Virus record (IMG/VR): IMGVR_UViG_3300031951_008391
Location: 1-30,073 of that record
Length of the DNA stretch: 30,073 nt
Strand: one strand, 5' to 3'
From: a virus
A model generated the notes under the pieces. It did no database searches. It was not told the origin of the DNA and saw nothing but the letters and a program-made list of their open reading frames with translations. Below are positions 7,614 to 15,400 of this stretch, piece by piece. Position numbers and translations under genes: made by a program. The number at the start of each line of letters is the position of its first letter. The stretch's first letter is position 1.

Positions 7614-7908
7614 AGAACTTTTGTTGTGCAAAGATTGCAAGCATTCTACTATGCTTATGATTGACAGGATTTTCACTTTGAATGGTCTTGTAGGGGCACA
7701 GGACGTTAACTACAAATGCTCTAAATTTCCACAGAATGCAACAGTAGTTGAGAATATGGTCACTGGTCCACAGAAAGTAAAGGCTAAGCTTCCATACTGT
7801 GAAATTACTCGTCGCCATGGTGAATGCGGGCAAAATGCAAAGTACTGGCAACCCAAACATAAGAAAGATTTATTTAAAATGTTAATGAAGGAAACATATT
7901 ATGACTGA
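7606..7908 (+). CDS. small Cys-rich, probably zinc-binding protein
   Basis: The 100-residue product contains CKDC (about 8-11) and further cysteines in YKCSKF, PYCEIT and GECGQ. This is consistent with one or two zinc sites of a small treble-clef or ribbon type. The motif with CGQNAKYWQP near the end resembles small zinc proteins common in phages. It overlaps both neighbours by 8 bases. No specific function can be given. Confidence 0.65.
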   Translation: MSKELLLCKDCKHSTMLMIDRIFTLNGLVGAQDVNYKCSKFPQNATVVENMVTGPQKVKAKLPYCEITRRHGECGQNAKYWQPKHKKDLFKMLMKETYYD

Positions 7909-8356
7909 ATTAGTAGCGAAGCCTATCGTTAAAAATCAGTTTTGGATCGTCACAGATGGTCATAAAAAGGTAGGCAATATTGAAGCAAACAACGCGGGAT
8001 ACGGGGTGCAGTTAAACGGCACCTTCCTTCAGTTCAACAATGCAGATGAATTGAAGAAGTCTACCAAGATTCGCTTTGAATCCATTGCAAACACTATCTC
8101 AAAGCCCACACATCCATATCCTGACTATCCTACTACTAAGCGGGTATATAACAGTATCTTGGATATTCAGCGTGGTTTGCATCTGTTCACTAAGTCTAAA
8201 AAGAGCAAGTGTTATCACGCAGCAGGCTATTATGTGATTGATCAGAACGGCACTAAGCAAGTATCATTCTGTCCCAAATATATCTTCGTGCAGAGATATC
8301 CTTATCAAGGACCATATAAAACCAAAACAGAAGCAGAAAGTGTGATAAATACATAG
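7901..8356 (+). CDS. conserved phage protein, unknown function
   Basis: The 151-residue soluble protein opens with a strand-rich region (FWIVTDGHKKVGNIEANNAG) and ends with a Tyr/Lys-rich half. The ATG overlaps the previous stop by 8 bases. I know the N-terminal pattern only as a conserved protein of unknown function in marine T4-like phages. No catalytic motif is visible. Confidence 0.65.
   Translation: MTELVAKPIVKNQFWIVTDGHKKVGNIEANNAGYGVQLNGTFLQFNNADELKKSTKIRFESIANTISKPTHPYPDYPTTKRVYNSILDIQRGLHLFTKSKKSKCYHAAGYYVIDQNGTKQVSFCPKYIFVQRYPYQGPYKTKTEAESVINT
8344..8351 (+). promoter_or_regulatory. late-promoter-like box GATAAATA
   Basis: GATAAATA overlaps the end of the upstream gene and lies 8 bases before the ATG at 8360. 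By T4 late-promoter geometry, transcription would start near 8357, giving a leader of only about 3 bases. No Shine-Dalgarno sequence is present. Confidence 0.4.
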
Positions 8357-8359
8357 ATT

Positions 8360-8560
8360 ATGTTACACATTAAGAAGTTTATGGACAAAATGTCCGTGGT
8401 GGAATCCAAAATGAACAAAGACGTTGTTCTACCCATCACGGATGCTCGTGGACTTCGTGATGATATTACAAGACTTTTGGCGGACCTGCACGAACTATCA
8501 TCAACTAACAGTGAGAAAGATCAAGTGATAGAAGTTCAAGTTAAGGGTGGTTCATTCTAA
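8360..8560 (+). CDS. small conserved phage protein, helical
   Basis: The 66-residue protein contains VVLPITDARGLRDDITRLL (about 22-40), a pattern I associate with a small conserved protein of marine myoviruses, and ends VQVKGGSF. It is predicted helical in the middle. A late-type box lies 8 bases upstream and there is no evident ribosome binding site. The next gene starts in a TAATG overlap. Function unknown. Confidence 0.6.
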   Translation: MLHIKKFMDKMSVVESKMNKDVVLPITDARGLRDDITRLLADLHELSSTNSEKDQVIEVQVKGGSF

Positions 8561-8865
8561 TGAGCAGGACACAGCCCACAGTATTAGTAGAATACGTAGA
8601 TAAGAAGACGTATAAGTGCGACCAAATCGTAGAGGCAGCAGGAATCTGGGCTGTGTTCTACGATGATCAGCCGATCAATCTAAAATCAAGTCACTATCTC
8701 TCTAATGACGTTGCACCTAAATACAAGAAAACAAGTTTTTCAAATCCAGGACATGCTCGTAACCTTTGTCGCAAACTTAACGCACAGTTTAAGACAGACA
8801 AGTTTACCGTAGTGTTTATGAACAGCGGTAGAACGGTCTACCCCGATGACCTATCCCAAGACTAA
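8560..8865 (+). CDS. conserved phage protein, unknown function
   Basis: The 101-residue protein starts in a TAATG overlap with the previous stop. It is basic with a beta-rich pattern (VLVEYVDKKTYKC, KFTVVFMNSGRTVYP). There is no membrane segment and no motif I recognise. Its 3' end overlaps the next gene by 20 bases. Confidence 0.6.
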   Translation: MSRTQPTVLVEYVDKKTYKCDQIVEAAGIWAVFYDDQPINLKSSHYLSNDVAPKYKKTSFSNPGHARNLCRKLNAQFKTDKFTVVFMNSGRTVYPDDLSQD

Positions 8866-9265
8866 AATAGAGATTGTAAAACTGGTCATTGATCAGCTTA
8901 AAGATGATCCTGATTTTGCATGGAAAGATAAGCCACACGATAAAGTAGTTTTTGAGTGGTTTGTTACTGGTAGAGCAGGGACTGGGTTACGTCTAACTGA
9001 TGCAGGTAAAACAGTCTTTGAGTATGCAAAGATAGCACACTATGAGTTTGAATTTTCTCCTCCGGGAGTGAAAACGAGAGATATAAACGCCTGGCACAAA
9101 TATGCATTGATTCTTGACAAAAAGATTAAATGCCCCTACTACATCGGCGTAAAACAAGTTGACAAAACTAGGAAACAACCCTATATCAGATTCTATGACA
9201 ACAAGATAGCAATGATGATGGCCTTATACGGTGATTTACAAAGCTACATTGATTCAGTAAAATAG
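8846..9265 (+). CDS. conserved phage protein, unknown function
   Basis: The 139-residue product contains FEWFVTGRAGTGLRLTDAG (about 32-50), a distinctive segment followed by a Lys/Tyr-rich region. The start overlaps the previous gene and its ribosome site is weak, so a start downstream is possible. The gene closes this operon. A late-type promoter follows at 9291. Confidence 0.6.
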   Translation: MTYPKTKIEIVKLVIDQLKDDPDFAWKDKPHDKVVFEWFVTGRAGTGLRLTDAGKTVFEYAKIAHYEFEFSPPGVKTRDINAWHKYALILDKKIKCPYYIGVKQVDKTRKQPYIRFYDNKIAMMMALYGDLQSYIDSVK

Positions 9266-9290
9266 TATTATTTTATGTTCGCAGTTGCAG

Positions 9291-9298
9291 CATAAATA
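9291..9298 (+). promoter_or_regulatory. late-promoter-like box CATAAATA
   Basis: CATAAATA lies 26 bases after a stop codon and about 50 bases before the EF-hand gene. With T4-late spacing, transcription would begin near 9304, exactly at the base of the hairpin at 9304-9320. The same box occurs before the lysis cassette at 22639. Confidence 0.6.
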
Positions 9299-9303
9299 AT
9301 ATG

Positions 9304-9320
9304 CTTAGCCAGATGCTAAG
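9304..9320 (+). promoter_or_regulatory. 5'-terminal mRNA hairpin
   Basis: CTTAGC (9304-9309), loop CAGAT (9310-9314) and GCTAAG (9315-9320) form a perfect 6-bp stem. Because the predicted late transcript starts at or next to 9304, the hairpin would cap the 5' end. Such caps protect mRNAs from 5'-dependent decay. It is followed by a CA-rich leader and AGGAG before the ATG at 9350. Confidence 0.6.
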
Positions 9321-9349
9321 ATACACACAACACACACAGGAGAAAAATT

Positions 9350-9598
9350 ATGAAGAATATCGCACTCGGCCTAGTATTGGCCCTAACTATTTCTACCCCA
9401 GCACTCGCTTCTTGGAAGAGCGAATTGTTTGCTAAGCTTGATGCAGACAAGAGCGGGGAAATTGCCCTTACTGAATTGACTGGCGCAGGATGCCGCACTC
9501 AGCCTAAGCTTTTTAACTATGCTGATAAGGATCGCAGCAAGGGTCTTAGCAAGGCTGAATATTTCAACAACCGAGACCTTCTCGGTCGTTGCAGCTAA
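9350..9598 (+). CDS. secreted EF-hand calcium-binding protein
   Basis: The 82-residue protein has a clear signal peptide (Lys near the N-terminus, hydrophobic core, cleavage likely after ALA at residue 20). It has two EF-hand loops: residues 31-42 (DADKSGEIALTE, canonical) and 59-70 (DKDRSKGLSKAE, with Gly shifted to position 7). Cys48 and Cys81 could pair in the periplasm. AGGAG lies upstream of the ATG. It would be exported by the host and bind Ca2+ in the periplasm or outside the cell. It leads a late-type operon with a phasin-like protein. A secreted EF-hand protein is unusual for a phage. A role in envelope changes or lysis timing is possible but unproven. Confidence 0.82.
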   Translation: MKNIALGLVLALTISTPALASWKSELFAKLDADKSGEIALTELTGAGCRTQPKLFNYADKDRSKGLSKAEYFNNRDLLGRCS

Positions 9599-9610
9599 GG
9601 AGTAGTTAAT

Positions 9611-9889
9611 ATGTTGGCTACTTTAATTAATAATACCGTTGACGCCATCCAAACTTCAAAGAAGATTTTTGTTGATACTTTCGTCAAGCACGAAGGTCTA
9701 GCAAAGTCTCTAAATGAGTTTGTAGATGCCCAAACCGACTATACAAAGAAAGCAATTGATGCTACTATGAAAGCTGGTAATGAAGTGTATAAGACTGTTT
9801 CTGACAGAACGTTTTACACTGATACCATGAAGGCTATGCAAGAATCTGCACAGGCTTTGTTACACACACAGAAGAAAGAAGGAAAGTAA
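9611..9889 (+). CDS. phasin-like helical protein
   Basis: The 92-residue product is almost entirely helical and amphipathic, with no cysteine. The segment LAKSLNEFVDAQTDYTKKAI (about 30-49) resembles phasins, the proteins that coat polyhydroxyalkanoate granules in many Proteobacteria. AAGGAG precedes the ATG. It sits between a secreted EF-hand protein and a tiny membrane protein in the same late-type operon. If truly a phasin it would link the phage to host carbon-storage granules. It could also be a generic helical or virion protein with similar composition. Confidence 0.55.
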   Translation: MLATLINNTVDAIQTSKKIFVDTFVKHEGLAKSLNEFVDAQTDYTKKAIDATMKAGNEVYKTVSDRTFYTDTMKAMQESAQALLHTQKKEGK

Positions 9890-9987
9890 TGTTTAATCAT
9901 AAGTATATAGTAACTGTTTCACGGGCTGCACATATTTCTGTGCTTGCGATGTCCGCAGTTTGTTTGTACGGCCTAATCACTCTTTAA
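9889..9987 (+). CDS. tiny single-pass membrane protein, 32 aa
   Basis: The frame starts in a TAATG overlap with the phasin-like gene and encodes 32 residues. A short basic N-terminus is followed by a hydrophobic segment (about 13-31). The coupling geometry supports expression. Its place at the end of a late-type operon suggests an inner-membrane protein, possibly linked to lysis, but no family is recognised. Confidence 0.5.
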   Translation: MFNHKYIVTVSRAAHISVLAMSAVCLYGLITL

Positions 9988-9999
9988 GGACCATTAACT

Positions 10000-10266
10000 A
10001 TGAGCGAAAATAAAATCCCAGGTTTACCCGAAATCAAGTTCAATAAGAATGGATATGAAATCCGTTCTGATATCTTAGGACTCGCTGAAAAGCTTGTCAT
10101 TGAGGAATATAAAGCCAAGTTGCTTGGTTGGGAAGTTTCTCAGAAAAAGGACGGTGATGGTAAGATTGTTACTACTGTATCCGCGCCAGAGTTTCCCGGT
10201 CTTGATAAGGTCCTTGAGACTGCTCAAAAGATGTATGATTTCGTAAATCAAAATCCAAAAAAGTAA
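10000..10266 (+). CDS. conserved small phage protein
   Basis: The 88-residue product begins MSENKIPGLPEIKFNKNG, then YEIRSDILGLAEKLV and a GWE segment. I recognise this as a pattern conserved in marine T4-like phages without known function. AAGGA precedes the ATG. It has an acidic-to-basic mix and no membrane segment. Its transcript could read through into the next gene, whose ribosome site is embedded in the hairpin at 10287-10326. Confidence 0.65.
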   Translation: MSENKIPGLPEIKFNKNGYEIRSDILGLAEKLVIEEYKAKLLGWEVSQKKDGDGKIVTTVSAPEFPGLDKVLETAQKMYDFVNQNPKK

Positions 10267-10275
10267 AAAAAACGG

Positions 10276-10304
10276 TTGACAAAAGGTCTCCTTGGAGCTA
10301 TAGT
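10276..10304 (+). promoter_or_regulatory. sigma70-type promoter, TTGACA-17-TATAGT
   Basis: TTGACA is at 10276-10281 and TATAGT at 10299-10304, spaced 17 bp. Transcription should start near 10311. The -10 box sits inside the left arm and loop of the large inverted repeat at 10287-10326. Confidence 0.82.
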
Positions 10305-10326
10305 GATAATATAGCTTCTAAGGAGA
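10287..10326 (+). promoter_or_regulatory. inverted repeat that can hide the ribosome binding site
   Basis: TCTCCTT (10287-10293) pairs with AAGGAGA (10320-10326), which is the Shine-Dalgarno of the next gene. AGCTATA (10296-10302) pairs with TATAGCT (10310-10316). A read-through mRNA could fold this 14-bp stem and block translation. A transcript from the promoter here starts near 10311, lacks the left arm and leaves the site free. T4 genes e and soc use a comparable logic. Confidence 0.6.
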
Positions 10327-10332
10327 TTTTTT

Positions 10333-10539
10333 ATGGGTAACGAAGATTTTGTCAGCTACGTGCTTAGCTTCTATAACGGTGTTGATGGCATCTACAAAGA
10401 TGTAGACGCTACTCAAGCCGAAGTTATTGATGCTACCCGCAAGCTTGAAAAGATGTATCGCAGCAACGGCGAAGAGCCAGTGTATGACTCAATTGACCGT
10501 GAGCGTGTTCGTGACTTCATTCTAGAAGGTCGCAAGTAA
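10333..10539 (+). CDS. conserved small phage protein
   Basis: The 68-residue acidic protein begins MGNEDFVSYVLSFYNG and ends DRERVRDFILEGRK. The pattern recalls small conserved proteins of T4-like marine phages whose function is unknown. AAGGAGA lies 6 bases before the ATG. It is preceded by a strong promoter and an inverted repeat that could make translation depend on that promoter. The next gene starts in a TAATG overlap. Confidence 0.68.
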   Translation: MGNEDFVSYVLSFYNGVDGIYKDVDATQAEVIDATRKLEKMYRSNGEEPVYDSIDRERVRDFILEGRK

Positions 10540-10847
10540 TGCCCTACACTGTTCTTGACGCTATGAAGGATGAAGTTGAACTTCTCCGAGAACAGGCTAA
10601 AGTTGAGGAAAAGGAAGACCGCATTATTGCTGTAGCTATTCTAAGACAAATAGCTATGTCCCATCAGCGAATTATCAACCGTATTGAGAAGGGATTAGAC
10701 TATTCACTTGAAATTGTGGATGGTGAAATCAAGCGAGTGAGTAAGCAGTCTAACCGCAAGACCCTTGAAGAAGAATATCCTGCACTCAAAAATGCAGCAG
10801 AGCAATACAATCTTGTTAAAGATTTGATTGACAGCACTCCAGATTAA
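10539..10847 (+). CDS. helical/coiled-coil phage protein
   Basis: The 102-residue product is charged and heptad-like over most of its length (EVELLREQAKVEEKEDRII, then RIINRIEKGLDY), with no cysteines or membrane segment. It starts in a TAATG overlap with the previous stop. I recognise no family. A small dimeric helical factor is the likely form. Confidence 0.6.
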   Translation: MPYTVLDAMKDEVELLREQAKVEEKEDRIIAVAILRQIAMSHQRIINRIEKGLDYSLEIVDGEIKRVSKQSNRKTLEEEYPALKNAAEQYNLVKDLIDSTPD

Positions 10848-10867
10848 ATAACAGAAAGGAATTAAAC

Positions 10868-11068
10868 ATGAAGGAAAATATTGTAACCGCTCTTAAGGCT
10901 AGCTTTGAAGCAGGAATTCAAAAGCATAAGCTGAACATTGAAATTATGCTTAACAACCCAATGGCAATCCATGAGCATACTGACTTTATGGGCGCTGTTG
11001 AACTTGAACTCGCACAGATTGCCGAGTATGAAGATAAGTTGGAAGCACTTACAAAATATTTTTATTAA
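10868..11068 (+). CDS. conserved small phage protein
   Basis: The 66-residue helical protein (MKENIVTALKASFEAGIQKH at the start, an EHTDFMGAVE motif in the middle) matches a conserved small protein of marine T4-like phages that I know only as hypothetical. AAAGGA precedes the ATG. It is followed by a new promoter at 11083. Confidence 0.65.
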   Translation: MKENIVTALKASFEAGIQKHKLNIEIMLNNPMAIHEHTDFMGAVELELAQIAEYEDKLEALTKYFY

Positions 11069-11082
11069 AGGCGATTTTTTGG

Positions 11083-11111
11083 TTGACTTGTTTGCCCAAA
11101 CTTGTTATAAG
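11083..11111 (+). promoter_or_regulatory. sigma70-type promoter, TTGACT-17-TATAAG, with dyad
   Basis: TTGACT at 11083-11088 and TATAAG at 11106-11111 are 17 bp apart. A dyad, CTTG-T-TATA (11101-11109), AGAG, TATA-T-CAAG (11114-11122), is centred on the end of the -10 box and could be a repressor site. Confidence 0.65.
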
Positions 11112-11143
11112 AGTATATCAAGAACGAAGAAAGGGTTTACAAA

Positions 11144-11512
11144 ATGGCTTACGTTTCGCAGCAGATGAAGGCAGAACTTGCTCCCACGATCAAGTCCATT
11201 CTTAAGAAGTATGGCATCAAGGGTTCGCTTGCTGTTCAGAATCATTCTACGCTCGTTCTCAATATCAAATCTGGTAAGATTGACTTTGCTAAGGATTCTA
11301 CCTCTGACAATTTCAACTATCAGGTCAACACTTACTGGGTGCATGAACATTACACTGGTAAGGCTAAGAAGTTCCTCGCAGAAGTCATTGCTGCGATGAA
11401 GGGTCCGAAGTTCTTTGATCATTCGGATTCTATGACTGACTATTTTCATGTCAGTCACTACATTGACATTAACTTGGGCAAGTGGAACAAGCCCTATGTT
11501 TTGGAGAAGTAA
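11144..11512 (+). CDS. conserved phage protein, unknown function
   Basis: The 122-residue product has an N-terminal helix (VSQQMKAELAPTIKSILKKYGIKG), a strand-rich middle (STLVLNIKSGKIDF) and a C-terminal DYFHVSHYIDINLGKWNKPY. I associate this pattern with a widespread phage and plasmid protein of unknown function. GAAAGG precedes the ATG and its own promoter lies at 11083. No active site is apparent. Confidence 0.7.
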   Translation: MAYVSQQMKAELAPTIKSILKKYGIKGSLAVQNHSTLVLNIKSGKIDFAKDSTSDNFNYQVNTYWVHEHYTGKAKKFLAEVIAAMKGPKFFDHSDSMTDYFHVSHYIDINLGKWNKPYVLEK

Positions 11513-11623
11513 ATGATTGATCGTATGATTCTTTGGACGTACAATCAGAATCCCTTGTTTTGGGAATTCGCTAGTCTCTCTATTCTAGCACTTTTTATCA
11601 ACTTTGCATCAGGAGTAAAATAA
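11513..11623 (+). CDS. tiny membrane protein, 36 aa
   Basis: The frame starts immediately after the previous TAA and encodes 36 residues, with a hydrophobic segment at about 18-32 (FWEFASLSILALFINF). GGAGAAG near the end of the previous gene serves as ribosome site. Position and composition support a small membrane protein. No family is recognised. Confidence 0.5.
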   Translation: MIDRMILWTYNQNPLFWEFASLSILALFINFASGVK

Positions 11624-11624
11624 T

Positions 11625-11774
11625 ATGCGTACTTTTTGGGTTCTAATCAAGAATTCGGCTGGTTATCCCATGCGAGTTGAATTGCAGGCAGAAAATAACT
11701 TCCGTGCAATTGAACTTGCTAAGGCACTCTACGGACCTGCACTCATGTCCGAAGGTGCAAATTTGGTAAACTAA
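11625..11774 (+). CDS. small conserved-looking protein, 49 aa
   Basis: AGGAG at 11611-11615 precedes the ATG with good spacing. The 49-residue product starts MRTFWVLIKNSAGYPMRVEL and continues with a helix containing FRAIELAKALYGP. This strand-then-helix pattern is common among small phage proteins. No function is known to me. Confidence 0.6.
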   Translation: MRTFWVLIKNSAGYPMRVELQAENNFRAIELAKALYGPALMSEGANLVN

Positions 11775-11781
11775 TGATTTT

Positions 11782-11810
11782 GGGCATCTTGTCATTTGAC
11801 ATAGGTGCCC
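11782..11810. promoter_or_regulatory. imperfect palindrome over a -35 box, possible operator
   Basis: GGGCA (11782-11786) pairs with TGCCC (11806-11810), and TGTCA (11790-11794) pairs with TGACA (11797-11801). The inner right arm is part of the -35 box TTGACA. There is no following T-run, so a terminator is less likely than a regulator site. Confidence 0.5.
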
Positions 11811-11824
11811 ATACCTGTTATAAC
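11796..11824 (+). promoter_or_regulatory. sigma70-type promoter, TTGACA-17-TATAAC
   Basis: TTGACA at 11796-11801 and TATAAC at 11819-11824 are spaced 17 bp. Transcription would start near 11831. The leader then carries GTACAA at 11831-11836 and again at 11841-11846, one helical turn apart, before CTAAGGAG and the ATG at 11867. Confidence 0.78.
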
Positions 11825-11866
11825 AATAATGTACAATTCCGTACAAATTTCTCTAAGGAGTAACTT

Positions 11867-12235
11867 ATGACTACGCAGACTTTTAAGGTAGTTGGTATCA
11901 CTGAACACAACGGCAACGTTAAGGTTCGTTTTACACATGACATGGTTCGCCGTGTCAAGCAGTTTAGTAAGGGCGGCGCTTCACGAATTGATTTCGTTGA
12001 GTTGCCGACTGAAATGACTAAGATTGACGCTCTCAAGTATATGCTTACATGCCGAGAGTTTTCTTCGGAAGACGATCAGGCTACGATTCAAGACACACTT
12101 GAGGACAAGGAACGTGAGGCCCGCAAGGGTGCAGGTACTGTCAAGGTGAAGGGTACTGTTTCACTTGACGCAATTAAGAATCGTCCGCGCAAGGATGTTT
12201 CTGTTAATGATATTTTGGAGGCAGTTAATGGCTAA
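11867..12235 (+). CDS. conserved phage protein, unknown function
   Basis: The 122-residue product has a beta-rich N-terminal half (TFKVVGITEHNGNVKVRFTH) and a charged helical region. It ends in a short tail, RPRKDVSVNDILEAVNG, that looks like a peptide linker or docking motif. A strong promoter and CTAAGGAG precede it. The next gene starts within its last codons (ATGGCTAA overlap). I know the pattern only as a hypothetical of T4-like marine phages. Confidence 0.66.
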   Translation: MTTQTFKVVGITEHNGNVKVRFTHDMVRRVKQFSKGGASRIDFVELPTEMTKIDALKYMLTCREFSSEDDQATIQDTLEDKEREARKGAGTVKVKGTVSLDAIKNRPRKDVSVNDILEAVNG

Positions 12236-12431
12236 GGGTATTACAAAGATCAGCGATAAGCTGTCTAAGGTTGGCGAAACCGTCAACGTCTATTTTTATG
12301 ACAACGCATATATGGTTGAAGTTTCAGGACGCAATGCAGAAGACGATTGGGCTGATGTAAAGCTAGTCTGTCGAGATTTGTCTGAGGTTCAGACCTTGCT
12401 TGAAGAAGTAGACTCACTTCCGAAAGAATAA
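12228..12431 (+). CDS. small conserved phage protein
   Basis: The 67-residue product starts at the ATG at 12228, where GGAGG (12217-12221) gives an ideal ribosome site. It overlaps the previous stop by 8 bases (ATGGCTAA). An in-frame start 63 bases upstream would add a tail read out of phase from the previous gene and is rejected. The protein shows a strand pattern (VNVYFYDNAYMVEVSG) and ends in an acidic helix. Function unknown. It is the last gene before the terminator. Confidence 0.66.
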   Translation: MAKGITKISDKLSKVGETVNVYFYDNAYMVEVSGRNAEDDWADVKLVCRDLSEVQTLLEEVDSLPKE

Positions 12432-12433
12432 TT

Positions 12434-12459
12434 AGAAAGCCCCCGAAAGGGGGCTTTCT
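12434..12459. terminator. strong bidirectional intrinsic terminator
   Basis: AGAAAGCCCCC (12434-12444) and GGGGGCTTTCT (12449-12459) form a perfect 11-bp stem closed by the GNRA-type tetraloop GAAA. It lies between convergent genes (plus gene ending at 12431, minus gene ending at 12470). Because the arms end in A- and T-rich tracts it can stop transcription from both sides. Confidence 0.92.
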
Positions 12460-12469
12460 TGTATTATGA

Positions 12470-15400
12470 TTATGCGTTTGGTGCTTTAATTACCATAAAT
12501 CTAATAGTAATTGCCTCGGTACTACTAGGGCCTCCACTAATGTTTTGAATGTTTACAAAGAATCCATTATTAAAGCCATTAATAATTGCGGATGGTTGTG
12601 CTATGACATTATACATTCCAAAGTTAGGGCTAACTATTTGTACCAATACAATGTCATTGTTAGGATCAACTTGATTGTTGGACACCCCAAAAGTGTCAAT
12701 AAATCCTGCTACCATACTAGCACTTACAGTAACAATAGTACCTGCTAGAGCATCAATGGTTACACTAGTGCCTCTGTTTGTTGTTTGAGTAACAGTAGAA
12801 CCTGATGCATAACCAATCTTACCGGTTGATGTTAGTGTACCAGCAACATTAGCACCGGTAGCTGTAGCAGTGATTCTGGCGCCACCGACTGCGTTTATAA
12901 CAACATTACCGTTTGATGATGCGATAGAAACATTGCTGTTACCGTTAGCAATGATAGATGATGATGGAATAGCAGCGAATGCACCGTTGCCTAACAGTAC
13001 CTGACTTGTGTTTCCATTCAAGTTGATAGTGGCGATATTACCAAATGCTGCCGAACCATTAGCAAATTTAATTGCTACTGCATTACCCGGTAGTGTCAAG
13101 TTACCTGTGCTATCAAATGCCCAAGTGTTGATTGTACCAGTAGCATTTGTTTGAATAGTAGCGTTAGTAGCATATGCTGATACGATACTAGTTGCTGCTC
13201 CTGCATTAGTCATTGACAACAATTGTGCTGGATTGTTTGTACCATTATCAACTGCTGCAACACCGATAGAAGCATTTGCTACTGTCTTGATGAATCCACC
13301 CGATGACCCTGGGATAATCAAGTTACCAGTACTATCAAATGTCCATAAGTTTGAGTTAGCATTTACAGTAACATTTGAGTTACCATTAGTGAATTGTAGT
13401 GCGCTTACGCTGCTAAATCCTCTGATGACTGGAGCAGGGCTTGCGCTTATTGCAACTAAGTCACCGGGTAGCGTCAAGTTACCATTATTGTCAAACTTCC
13501 ACTGATTCACTCCTGAATAAAGAGTGATGTTTCCGCTTAATCCTCCTACGTTTGCGAAACCACCGACAATCTCAACATCTCCGCCGTTGCCCCCGGCACC
13601 AAGACCGGATCCGCCTTGAAGTGTAGCATTGCCGCCCTTAGTGTTGCCGATGCCACCTTGAAGAATTATGTTTCCTCCAGTAGTGACAGTACCTTCACCT
13701 GAAATTATTGAAATGTCACCGCCGATATTTCCACTACCGGAGCCAAGTGCTAGGTATGCACCGTTATTGCCATCGGTTCCTGAGTAAATCTCTAGGTTAC
13801 TAGTAGAATCAATAATACCGTTTGCTGTTGAAAGCGAGATATTGCCCGGCAATGTTAGATTACCATCAGTATCAAATGTCCAACTGTATTCAGTATTGCC
13901 GCCCGAGTTAGTCCAAATCTGAAGATTTGCGGTTGAACCAATTTCACCATCATCAGCATAAATCTTGATTGCGCTACCACTAGAGCCGGTGAATATAGTA
14001 TTAAGAGCGGTAATCTCAAGATTAGCAGGACCTGCTAAACTAACATCTGCTGACAAGATTCTTGGAGTTGCGCCACCTGCAATAGTTAAGATAGGATCAG
14101 TATTACCTGCCGCATCACGCGGGAATGTTAGATTTCCACCATTATCAAATGTCCAAGTGTTTCCGCCGCTGTGAATGAATGCATTAGGAGCATTACCGTT
14201 ATGATAACCTATTTCAAAACTTGATTCTTCACCACCTAAGAATATGTTAGCAAGTGGTTCATCAATATTTGCACCAGGTGCTCGTAAGTGAATATGTCCT
14301 GGAGCAGTTGGATCAAGCACTAGTGACTGTGAACTATATCCAACAGATGGTGTCAAGATCATTGTGCTGACATTTGGATTTATTGGATCCAATGAACTGT
14401 TAGCAACGCTTTGAATTACGCTCTCGCCACCTGCTAAGATTAAGTTACCAGTTGTGTCAAGTGTCCAGGTATATGATGTGTTACCATCATATGAACTCAT
14501 AATGATATCACCGGTACTACTTACTTGAACAAATTTAGCATCATCACCTACAATTAAATCATATGCTTCATTGTTGCCGGTATCTAAGTGAATATGACTT
14601 GCTACATCTCCTGCACGAACTTGTAGATATGCTAAGTTAGCAGTAAAATCTGCGCCAGCACTTAGATTCAATTGATTGACGCCCTGAACCGTAACATCAT
14701 CAAATGTCACATTACCTGTGTTGCCGCCGCCGCCAAGTGGTACTTGAGTACCATTAGCATAGTTAACTGACCAAGTATTGTCTGGTAAGGTTAGGTTGCC
14801 AGTACCGTCAAATGTCCAAGTGCCACCGTTACCATTAGCACTGCTAGGTATGTTTATTTGCACTCGGCCCGCTAATGCGTTTGCACCAGCAAGACCGGTA
14901 TTTAGAATGATTTCGCCACCACTATCACCATTGCCAGTACTATCACCGGCATTTATGGTTACATCACCGCCGCTAGACCCTCTAAAAATGTTACCATTGT
15001 TTGTACCAGCATCACCTGCAGTAAGTGTAAGAGAACCGCCACTTAACGCCTCGTAATTAGCAGAGGCTGCACCACCATCACCGGCTTCAATGCGAATAAA
15101 TCCACCCGAACCACCAAAGTCAATATTAGATGCTCCGCCATTACCGGCTTCAATGATAACATCACCTCCTGATGTGTCACTATCTTCAGCAGAATCACCG
15201 GCAAAGATATTAATGTCACCACCTTCTGAGGTAGATCCTGTAGCACGATCACGAGCCTGTAACAAAATGTCATCGGCTGAATAGATATTGATATCTGCAC
15301 TATTACCAGAAGCACGGTTGTCAATCTCTATCGTAGTGTTACTAATAATATCGTTAGGTATAGTCAAGTTACCATCTGTACCAAATATCCATGTCTGGGT

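Noticed and set aside
9159-9187. TTGACA-17-TATATC promoter match on the plus strand
   Set aside because: It lies inside a conserved gene, its -10 match is only four of six, and a late-type box with a clear leader serves the downstream gene.
10843-10850. ATTAAATA resembling a late box
   Set aside because: It overlaps a TAA stop in AT-rich sequence and matches only the TAAATA core. The next gene has its own AAAGGA site, so evidence is too weak.
11782-11810. Stem as a terminator of the upstream gene
   Set aside because: There is no T-run after it and the stem is interrupted. Overlap with a -35 box favours an operator.
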